Source: Pseudomonadota bacterium (GTDB lineage Bacteria; Pseudomonadota; Alphaproteobacteria; Micropepsales; Micropepsaceae). Taken from it: 64,000 nt of DNA. The stretch is taken from positions 149,281-213,280 of the forward strand of contig JAJZDZ010000001.1 of NCBI GenBank assembly GCA_021851325.1, read 5' to 3'. Every line of letters begins with the position of its first letter. Position 1 is the stretch's first letter. A program made the position numbers and the translations under genes. The notes under the pieces are model-generated. The model was not told the DNA's origin. It saw only the letters and a list, made by a program, of their open reading frames with translations, and did no database searches. Positions 57,459 to 64,000 of the stretch are shown here, piece after piece.

Positions 57459-58763
57459 CTACTCCGCCGCGAGGCGTACAGCATCCGAACCAATCCGCCC
57501 TTCTGGATCGGGGTAGCGGTACACAGCACCCTCAAAATTGCGCAGCAACAGATCACTTCCATCCCGACCGACAACCGCATTGGGTGCCATCAGGATCTTG
57601 CCGCCCCCCCCAGGCGCGTCGATGACAAACTGCGGGCAGGCATAGCCCGTGGTGTGGCCACGCAATCCATCAATAATTTCCAAGCCCTTTTCAACACTGG
57701 TGCGGAAGTGGCCCGAACCACGGATCGGATCACACTGATAAAGGTAATAGGGCTTGACCCGGCGCTTTAAGAGGCCCTGCATCAGAGGCTTCATGACATC
57801 TATGTCATCATTGATACCCTTGAGCAGGACTGTCTGGCTACCTAACGGAATGCCCGCATCTGCCAGCCGGCCAAACGCTTCAGTCACTTCCGAAGTCAAT
57901 TCGTTCGGATGGGTGACATGAATGCTCATCCACAGTGGATGATGGCGCTTCAGCATCTTGACCAGGCTACGGGTGATGCGCTGGGGCAAAACCACCGGCA
58001 TCTTCGTACCAATGCGTACGAATTCGATGTGAGGAATTGCATGCAATCGGGTCAGTAGCCAATCGAGCTTGTCATCAGCAATGGAGAGCGGATCTCCTCC
58101 GGACAACAACACGTCGCGCACTTCGGTATGTTCGGCCAGATAGGCCAGAGACTGCTCCCATTGTTTGGGAGAAAACTGGTATTCTCCGCCGGGATTACCG
58201 ACCGCCCGTGCCCGCGTGCAATAACGGCAATAGGTCGAACAGGTACCAGTGGTCAGAAACAGCACCCGATCCGGGTAACGGTGCACCAGGCCCGGTACCA
58301 CGGTGTCATGATCCTCGCCCAGCGGATCATCAGCTTCTCCCGGAAGGCGCAGCGCCTCCTTGCCAGTCATCACATGTGTACGCCGCAATGGCTCCTGCGG
58401 GTTATCCAGGGACATCAGTGACGCGTAATATGGCGTTATACCGACAGGAAGTGGTCCCTTGTGATTTGTGACTGCCGCATGTTCATCGGCCGACAGTCGG
58501 AAAATTCGCGCCAGCTCTTGCGGCGTGCGGATACGGTTGCGGAACTGCCAGTGCCAATCGTTCCACTCCGCCGGACCGCTATCAGGCCAGAAGCGGCGGT
58601 AGAAGCGCCGGCTGGCATCGCTCACTGGAAAGCGCTGAGGCACGATTTTTGTTGCCGCCGCTGCCTTCTGTAGATCGATATTTTGTTCGCTGATGACCGG
58701 ATGACTGCGGGCTTGCCGCGACGGGGGCCTGAGATCGTGCCCCCGAACCAGATGGAGACTCAT
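57459..58763 (-). CDS. kamA: Lysine 2,3-aminomutase family radical SAM enzyme
   Basis: A 434-residue radical SAM/PLP enzyme. The cluster motif CSTYCRYC (Cys 175, 179, 182) binds [4Fe-4S] and SAM; the PLP Lys 389 is in DAPGGGGK. Asp 345 (YQCD) and Asp 382 (FVID) occupy the positions of Asp293 and Asp330 that hold lysine's epsilon-amine in the clostridial enzyme. The spacings Asp-Asp 37 and Asp-Lys 7 are the same. L-lysine is therefore the expected substrate and beta-lysine the product. ATG 58763 is used, not the open frame to 58868. It heads a four-gene operon. Confidence 0.9.
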   Translation of the reverse strand: MSLHLVRGHDLRPPSRQARSHPVISEQNIDLQKAAAATKIVPQRFPVSDASRRFYRRFWPDSGPAEWNDWHWQFRNRIRTPQELARIFRLSADEHAAVTNHKGPLPVGITPYYASLMSLDNPQEPLRRTHVMTGKEALRLPGEADDPLGEDHDTVVPGLVHRYPDRVLFLTTGTCSTYCRYCTRARAVGNPGGEYQFSPKQWEQSLAYLAEHTEVRDVLLSGGDPLSIADDKLDWLLTRLHAIPHIEFVRIGTKMPVVLPQRITRSLVKMLKRHHPLWMSIHVTHPNELTSEVTEAFGRLADAGIPLGSQTVLLKGINDDIDVMKPLMQGLLKRRVKPYYLYQCDPIRGSGHFRTSVEKGLEIIDGLRGHTTGYACPQFVIDAPGGGGKILMAPNAVVGRDGSDLLLRNFEGAVYRYPDPEGRIGSDAVRLAAE

Positions 58764-58848
58764 TGTGGTCTCGCTTGGCTCCTTTAACGGGCACCGCAGC
58801 TCCGAACCCCATTGGCCCAGCGTCGCACGGCACCGTTGTGAAGTCGGA

Positions 58849-58876
58849 TATTTATGCAGCCTCGGCAATTCGTCAA
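58849..58876 (-). promoter_or_regulatory. Promoter of the kamA operon
   Basis: On the minus strand TTGACG (58876-58871), 16 bases, TAAATA (58854-58849): close to sigma-70 consensus, 86 bases upstream of the kamA start. No operator-like repeat was noticed beside it. Confidence 0.5.
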
Positions 58877-59147
58877 GGGAAGTGTGTCGAATACTATGAT
58901 AGGGCCTAATGGTCTAAATAATATGTGATGACTTTTGCCAGTTTTATTGAAGACTGTTCAAGTAAAACCGCGCCACAGGCCACACCACCCTCCCCCTCCC
59001 GGAAAAAAACTTACCAAGGGGCGCGGAAGCAAACATTAATCTGATCTCTTCCCGACAATTCACTCGCCCCCTGTCCGGGACATCAATGCCCCGGTTGACC
59101 GGCAACGAGATTGCCGCTGGCAACTCAATCACTGTGGCGAATTCCTA
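58869..59147. other. Region between kamA and the GT39 genes
   Basis: 279 AT-richer bases that carry the kamA -35 region at the left and the 3' flank of the glycosyltransferase gene at the right. No frame with family features was seen. Locally lower GC than the neighbours may reflect promoter DNA. Confidence 0.4.
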
Positions 59148-60617
59148 TTACTGAAAGTGACCGCCTTCGTAACCCCGCGCATCATAGAGCAGCACAGCAC
59201 GGGTAATACCGCCACCGACGGGGATCCGGAGCTGCCGGATGAGTCGAACTGATTCGAAACTCGGCAATACGGCACTGGCTTCCTGTGGAAGCAACACCAG
59301 CAACACATGGGCATCAAGACGCGAGAGCGGTATGGCTAGATCAAAGCAGTTGGCGAGGATCCCGTTTCCATCCCAGGCCCGCAGCGGTACCGGTACGGAG
59401 GGTGCATAATAGGTGAGCTCCGCCATCAGTGAGCGGTTGGCTACCGCGATGGCGTCAAAGCGGCGGGAGTGGGCGGCAGCCGTAACATCGTGGCCCAATT
59501 GCCCCCATCCCACTTCGCGCTTGAAAGCATTGGCCTGCCCCAGAGCGCTGGCGGTGCCCGGGCAGATGAGGATCAGCCACAGCAATAACATCGCCGCCGT
59601 GTCGACTATAAAGGAACCCAGTATTGCCCATGGCACCTCAATCAGCTCCATAACGGCCAGAGGGGTTGCTGACACATATGCAGGAGCCGCCCAATTGGCA
59701 TTGGCGACAGAGATGAAGCTTTGTAAAAGCATGGCAAGGAGGGGCGGTAGCGCGACCGCCGCCAGCACCAGCTTTTCCTCAGAGCGCTCATCCGATGCCG
59801 CCAAGCGCCAGAGTGCGATCAAAAAGCCTGCCATCAGCAGCGGGCCAAATACGCCAAATTGCCCAATTGTGAAAAACAGCACATTTTTCACGCTATAAGT
59901 GGCAGAGCTCCAGTCGGCATCGGCAGCGGTATGTCCGTATGTCAAAAAGTTGTGGCGCCAGTTCCAATAAATATTGGGTGAGAGGAGCAGCACTGCAATT
60001 GCTGCGATCAGGAGGCCGCGCCGACTGAAGACGCACTTTCGAACTTTGGTCGACACCGTCGAAGCCAGAAGCAACCCGACAAAAAAGAAGAGCATGGCAT
60101 ATTTGGCGAGGAGCCCTACCCCAATCGCCACGCCGCAAATGACCGTCCAGCGCCATCCGCGCTCATCCAGAGCTCTCAGTAGTGCATAAACTGCCACAGC
60201 CCAGCAGAACAGGAGTGGGACGTCAGTAGTCATCAGGCCGGATGAATAGGCGACACCCGGAATGGTCGCGTAGGCTAACGCGCTCCACACGGCGAGGAGC
60301 CGTCCCTCAACGCGTTCCGCAATGGCGTAAATCAGAAGCGCTGTACCGGCATGGAATAACGGCGAAGCAAGACGGATTGCCCAGTCCGATCGACCAAAGA
60401 TGTGGGTGAATAGCCAGATGCACCAGCCAATCAGAGGCGGCTTTGAGAAATAACCTAGCGCCGGATGCAGGGACCACCACCAGTATTGCGCCTCGTCAGG
60501 ATAGAGCTGCAAAGGCGTCACGGTGAGGAGCCATACGCGGATGCCCGTAATAATGCCAATGGCAATGATAGCAATCCACCCAGCGCGCTCCTCAGGCATG
60601 CGCACAAGAAGCTTCAT
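59148..60617 (-). CDS. GT39/ArnT-like polyprenyl-phosphate glycosyltransferase (first)
   Basis: A 489-residue polytopic membrane protein with about eleven helices. It has the acidic motif LYPDEAQYWWW in the first periplasmic loop (Asp-Glu pair) and YFSKPPLIGW, hallmarks of the PMT/ArnT superfamily. These enzymes take a sugar from undecaprenyl phosphate and attach it to lipid A or a protein at the periplasmic face. The start overlaps the stop of the second GT39 gene (ATGA). Acceptor unknown. Confidence 0.82.
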   Translation of the reverse strand: MKLLVRMPEERAGWIAIIAIGIITGIRVWLLTVTPLQLYPDEAQYWWWSLHPALGYFSKPPLIGWCIWLFTHIFGRSDWAIRLASPLFHAGTALLIYAIAERVEGRLLAVWSALAYATIPGVAYSSGLMTTDVPLLFCWAVAVYALLRALDERGWRWTVICGVAIGVGLLAKYAMLFFFVGLLLASTVSTKVRKCVFSRRGLLIAAIAVLLLSPNIYWNWRHNFLTYGHTAADADWSSATYSVKNVLFFTIGQFGVFGPLLMAGFLIALWRLAASDERSEEKLVLAAVALPPLLAMLLQSFISVANANWAAPAYVSATPLAVMELIEVPWAILGSFIVDTAAMLLLWLILICPGTASALGQANAFKREVGWGQLGHDVTAAAHSRRFDAIAVANRSLMAELTYYAPSVPVPLRAWDGNGILANCFDLAIPLSRLDAHVLLVLLPQEASAVLPSFESVRLIRQLRIPVGGGITRAVLLYDARGYEGGHFQ

Positions 60618-62296
60618 CCTAAAACCCGATAAACGGTAATGATTTCCTTTCGGCCATGTGAATAATTTATACCCTTGACGACGCCTTCAACCCGAACGTG
60701 AACATGACTGTCGGCGATCTGGGCAAGAAATGCCGCCCGCTGGTACTGATCAACAAGGACTAGCCCACCCTTGTGAGCGGCGATGCGGGCCGCGCGCGCG
60801 CCGGTATCGATCCGCGTGTCGGTGCCAAGAAGAAAAATCACGCTCGGTTCATCATAGCCGCTGACAATGATCGGCGGATCCCCTGGACGACGATCCTTGT
60901 CAACGATCTTGGCCAAGCGCGGCGATAACCAGATACGCTGCAACCTTGGTGCGGCGCCCCACATCAAGCTCGGGTAAAGAATCAGTGCCGCCAACACAGC
61001 ACTCAAAAGCGCCATGCCGCGCCGCTCTTGCCACACCTGATATGACGCGAAGACGCTAACCCCAATTCCAGCTGCACTCAGCCCCAGCAACCAGATTGGT
61101 GCACCTTCCCCGTAGCGCATGGGAGCATAGCTGATCGCCATTGCCAGGATGATCGCGCCGACAGCGAACTGAATTGCCGCCGCCTTTCGAAGTCCGCCTT
61201 CCCACCTTCCGCGCGGACCAATATCTGCCAGCCAAAGTCCAGACAGCGCTGCGAGAGCGGGATATACTGGAAGGATATAATGAGGAAGTTTGGTTGGAAC
61301 CAGCGCAAACATTAGCCAGTTTGCCACCGTCCACGACAAAACGAAGCGCAGAGCAGGTTTGTCACGCAAAGCAAACGCGCGGCTTAATCCAGGTAAGACG
61401 CCAATAGTTGCAGGCCAAAGCGTGATGGTGCTGAGAAGAATATAATAGCCCGGCGGAGCACCGTGCCCCTCCTGCCCGTTGGCGAGCTTGGCGGCGAAAT
61501 CATGCCCCAGTGCCCGTACGAAGAACTGGCCATGACTTACGATCCCAATCGCTATAAGCCATGGTGCGATCAACGCCAGCACCAAAGCGGCACCCAATCC
61601 AGGCCTTATCTGCTTTAACCACCCCCAGTTACGGTCCCACAGTGAGACACCAAGCGCGCTCAGTGCTAATACCCCAACGATTACAGGGCCCTTTATCAGA
61701 ATACCGGCGGCTACGGCCGTCCAGCCAAGCAGGATCAGTGGCAGGGTAAGAGCGGGCGCCTTGGCACGGGCGCTCAGATAGACCCTCAACAGTATGCCCT
61801 GGGCGGCGACCGTGCAGGCCAGCAACACCGCGTCAGTCTTTGCTATATGGGCTTCAGCGCTAACACCAAGCGACAGACCCAATAGCAGCGCGGCGCCAAG
61901 GGCAGCTTTGGGAGGCGCAAGCGCCCGAAAGCACCAGAAAGTCAGAATAACTGCGGCCATCGCCCCGAGTAAGGATGGCAGCCGGTAGGTCCAAATTGCG
62001 GTGTAAGGAGGGCGCCCGAGGACCTTGGTGGCAGCAGCCTGCAGCCAGTAGATCCCTGCGGGCTTCTTATAACGCGGTTCCTGGCCAAAACGGATGTTGA
62101 CCCAGTCTCCACTTTCCACCATCTGCTTGGATGCCTGGGCAAAGCGCGCTTCATCACGGTCAAGGACCGGAAGGCTAACGAAACCAGGAAGCCAAGCCAG
62201 CAGGCAGATGATGACCAGAACGCTGTAGGGACGGCTGGCGAGCCGATCCCACAGGCCTTCGCTCTGAGGTTCCACCCGAACCCTATCGCCCAACAA
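60614..62296 (-). CDS. GT39/ArnT-like polyprenyl-phosphate glycosyltransferase (second)
   Basis: About 560 residues with eleven to twelve helices, LPVLDRDEARFAQASKQM (Asp-Glu motif) and RYKKPAGIYWLQA (Lys-Pro), the ArnT/PMT signature, plus a soluble C-terminal domain from about residue 460. The start is uncertain: TTG 62296 has GAGGGG six bases upstream; TTG 62293 and GTG 62275 are in frame too. Transcribed before its partner at 59148-60617 and coupled to it. The pair suggests two-step or two-acceptor glycosylation of the envelope. Confidence 0.8.
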   Translation of the reverse strand: MLGDRVRVEPQSEGLWDRLASRPYSVLVIICLLAWLPGFVSLPVLDRDEARFAQASKQMVESGDWVNIRFGQEPRYKKPAGIYWLQAAATKVLGRPPYTAIWTYRLPSLLGAMAAVILTFWCFRALAPPKAALGAALLLGLSLGVSAEAHIAKTDAVLLACTVAAQGILLRVYLSARAKAPALTLPLILLGWTAVAAGILIKGPVIVGVLALSALGVSLWDRNWGWLKQIRPGLGAALVLALIAPWLIAIGIVSHGQFFVRALGHDFAAKLANGQEGHGAPPGYYILLSTITLWPATIGVLPGLSRAFALRDKPALRFVLSWTVANWLMFALVPTKLPHYILPVYPALAALSGLWLADIGPRGRWEGGLRKAAAIQFAVGAIILAMAISYAPMRYGEGAPIWLLGLSAAGIGVSVFASYQVWQERRGMALLSAVLAALILYPSLMWGAAPRLQRIWLSPRLAKIVDKDRRPGDPPIIVSGYDEPSVIFLLGTDTRIDTGARAARIAAHKGGLVLVDQYQRAAFLAQIADSHVHVRVEGVVKGINYSHGRKEIITVYRVLG

Positions 62297-62551
62297 GTCA
62301 AGCCCCTCTATAATGATGTCCCACCTCAAGCTTGAAGACCGGGACGGAATGGTCCTAGCTAACTGTTTAGCACACCCCTGTCGTGCGCGCGGCAAGCTCC
62401 AGTCATGGCCCTATCATGCCGAAGGATATTTGGTCTATTGCCGGAGGCACAACGGGGGGTATAAGGCCGAGGCAACCAGGCCTTGCTGCAGTATCTCTCG
62501 GTATCGGACTGACTGAGCAGGAGAATCGTAAAGAGACGGACAAAGTCATCC

Positions 62552-63277
62552 ATGACAATGACGCTCAGCATCGTTGTACCCGTCAAAGACGAGGCCCCAA
62601 ATGTAGGGGTGCTGGCCCGAGAAATCACAGCGGCGCTTGTCAACGAACCCCATTATGAAATCATCTTTGTGGATGATGGCTCAACCGACGGGACGTCACT
62701 AGCCCTAAGTCAACTAAAGTCGGAAATCCCGCACTTGCGAATTATCCGTCACGCCCGGAACGCAGGACAGAGCCGCGCCCTGCGAACAGGCGTCAACGCG
62801 GCCCGCGGCGAGTTCATCGCAACCCTGGACGGCGATGGCCAGAACGACCCGGCTGATCTACCCAAACTGCTGGCGGAGATCCGTGACGGAAGTTCTGACC
62901 TTGGAATGATCGCCGGGATACGTGCAAAACGCAGGGACAATTGGACTAAGCGCGCGGCCTCACAGATCGCAAATCGCTTTCGCAACTGGGTTCTACGGGA
63001 TGGTGCCACGGACACGGGATGCGGTCTTAAGGCATTTCGGCGCGCGGCATTCCTGAACCTGCCATATTTCGATCACATGCATCGCTACTTAATCACCTTG
63101 ATGCTGCGTGAAGGTTACAGGGTCGGCTATGTGCAGGTTTCACATCGTCCGCGACTGCACGGCCATTCAAAGTATGGTGTTTGGGACCGAGCGCTGGTCG
63201 GCATCACTGACCTTTTGGGTGTTCGGTGGCTGCAGCATAGATTTCGCGGTGGCGCCTTCAAAACCGAGGAGCTGTGA
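62552..63277 (+). CDS. GT2 polyprenyl-phosphate glycosyltransferase (ArnC/Dpm1-like)
   Basis: A 241-residue GT-A fold glycosyltransferase family 2 protein. Metal/nucleotide motif FVDDGSTDGT, acceptor motif LDGDGQNDP (DxD-type), DTGCGLKAFRR, and the RLHGHSKYG end typical of polyprenyl-phosphate mannosyl/aminoarabinosyl transferases. It would build the undecaprenyl-linked sugar that the GT39 proteins use. ATGs at 62552 and 62558 are possible. It is coupled to the LAB_N gene by a TGATG overlap. Confidence 0.87.
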   Translation: MTMTLSIVVPVKDEAPNVGVLAREITAALVNEPHYEIIFVDDGSTDGTSLALSQLKSEIPHLRIIRHARNAGQSRALRTGVNAARGEFIATLDGDGQNDPADLPKLLAEIRDGSSDLGMIAGIRAKRRDNWTKRAASQIANRFRNWVLRDGATDTGCGLKAFRRAAFLNLPYFDHMHRYLITLMLREGYRVGYVQVSHRPRLHGHSKYGVWDRALVGITDLLGVRWLQHRFRGGAFKTEEL

Positions 63278-63603
63278 TGGGAACGGCCATAGCAAGCTGG
63301 TTCACCGTTGAACATATCTGGGCATTAATAGGCCTTGGAGCACAGGCTCTGTTTGCCTCTCGATTCATAATCCAGTGGTACAAAAGCGAGGTGGAAGGAC
63401 GCAGCGTGATTCCCGTAAGCTTTTGGTATGTTAGTCTGTTCGGCGGTCTGGTGATGACTGCCTATGCCGTTCATCTCGGAAGCGCTGCGCTAATCCTCGG
63501 ACAGACTACAGGGTTAGTTGTTTACGGGCGCAACCTTCGTTTGATTTGGCGGGAAAGAGCGCTGCTCCGGGCGGCGGCCGCCTCCGAGAGTGCGCCCCCA
63601 TAA
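63277..63603 (+). CDS. LAB_N (lipid A biosynthesis N-terminal domain) membrane protein
   Basis: A 108-residue membrane protein with three helices. FASRFIIQWYKSEVEGRSVIPVSFWYVSLFGG is the LAB_N signature. Such stand-alone proteins accompany lipid A-modifying GT2/GT39 genes. The ATG at 63277 overlaps the upstream stop and has GAGGAG five bases before it; a GTG one codon upstream is less likely. It is the last protein gene before the tRNA. Confidence 0.85.
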   Translation: MGTAIASWFTVEHIWALIGLGAQALFASRFIIQWYKSEVEGRSVIPVSFWYVSLFGGLVMTAYAVHLGSAALILGQTTGLVVYGRNLRLIWRERALLRAAAASESAPP

Positions 63604-63774
63604 GCCGCAGTCCAGCTTAGGGAAGTAAGATCTAGTGCTCGTCGCCGGTTAAATCTCTTTTGGGGGGCAGTAGCAGTAACGTCCACAATGTCCGAAATTC
63701 GAGGTACCGCTTGCCGTACTGATCCAACTGGGTATATTCCCGGCCCTCCCGGCAGAGGCTAACCTCCCGGAAGT

Positions 63775-63867
63775 GGACAGGTGGCCGAGCGGCTGAAGGC
63801 GCACGCCTGGAAAGTGTGTAAACGGTGATGAGCCGTTTCGAGGGTTCGAATCCCTCCCTGTCCGCCA
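63775..63867 (+). tRNA. tRNA-Ser(GGA)
   Basis: A 93-nt tRNA with acceptor GGACAGG pairing to CCTGTCC, a discriminator G and encoded CCA. The anticodon loop CTGGAAA gives GGA (serine, UCC/UCU). A long variable arm, AAACGG-GATGA-CCGTTT type, is class II as required for Ser. TGGCCGAGCGG is the D arm and GGTTCGAATCC the T arm. Confidence 0.96.
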
Positions 63868-64000
63868 TAGCAATTAAGTATTTGATTTATAACGATTTTT
63901 CTCACATTTATTGACTTCCACCTCCTCCGCCCAACGCCGCGTCTTTTGGGGCATTCACGCAGCATCACTTGCCGAAAAGCCCAGTGAAGCAGCGTGTTTG
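63868..64000. other. Window end downstream of tRNA-Ser
   Basis: 133 AT-richer bases after the tRNA with no gene seen. tRNA-Ser 3' ends are common integration sites, but no integrase or repeated end is visible here. Confidence 0.4.

Noticed and set aside
63775..64000. Integrated element at tRNA-Ser
   Set aside because: No integrase, no repeated tRNA end, and the window stops 133 bases later.

Overview
The window is ordinary chromosomal DNA of a GC-rich alphaproteobacterium. Several signs point that way. lspA is followed by a DUF3035-type lipoprotein and an M16-family protein. There is a TipF-like degenerate EAL protein. DUF2794, DUF1993, DUF3297 and MaoC-type genes are present, and groESL is preceded by a CIRCE operator. 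The genus cannot be fixed from the sequence alone. No prophage, insertion sequence, integrase or CRISPR array was seen. The left edge cuts purD and the right edge lies just beyond a tRNA-Ser(GGA) gene.

Layout, left half. 1-4.4 kb: purD end, an APH-like phosphotransferase, a soluble PAS-PAS histidine kinase, and a convergent acyl-CoA dehydrogenase. 4.5-9.8 kb: PAP2 phosphatase, an MFS (GPH-type) carrier coupled to a glutathione transferase, HCCA isomerase, a membrane-anchored metallo-beta-lactamase-fold protein, and tadA. 9.8-18.3 kb: rluB, small secreted and hydrolase genes, thiC under a TPP riboswitch, and a set of metabolic genes (quinone oxidoreductase-like, creatininase family, CoA transferase, pterin dehydratase, zincin). 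18.4-24.7 kb: an envelope block, thpR-murJ-tesA on the minus strand, divergent from the ybbA/ybbP ABC exporter. 25-35.7 kb: BI-1 protein, DUF2794, an M16 pseudo-protease, DUF3035 lipoprotein, lspA, ileS, ribF, MaoC, a HAD phosphatase and the TipF-like protein.

Layout, right half. 36-49.3 kb: SDR, dihaem cytochrome c, alanine dehydrogenase, a Gly/Tyr/His-rich secreted protein with a 21-nt repeat, a DSD1-type PLP enzyme, a DMT exporter, a deacetylase, a hotdog thioesterase, groESL, and small DUF genes including a tandem pair of secreted paralogues. 49.4-53.3 kb: thrS, infC (probably started at an AUA codon) and a threonine/serine dehydratase. 54-58.9 kb: the most unusual locus, a compact minus-strand operon of kamA (lysine 2,3-aminomutase), two different ATP-grasp ligases and a GNAT acetyltransferase, with a convergent EamA exporter. 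59-63.6 kb: envelope glycosylation genes, two GT39/ArnT-like transferases divergent from a GT2 polyprenyl-phosphate glycosyltransferase and a LAB_N protein.

The best candidate for an undescribed system is the kamA / ATP-grasp / ATP-grasp / GNAT operon (55.0-58.9 kb). All lysine-binding and PLP residues expected of a true lysine 2,3-aminomutase are present with the family's spacing. The operon could therefore make beta-lysine and condense or cap it as a small peptide-like metabolite; the product itself is inference. Other points of interest are the M16 protein that has lost its zinc site, the infC AUA start, the RBS-sequestering hairpin below the TPP riboswitch, the isochorismatase-fold protein without its nucleophile, and the secreted paralogue pair.
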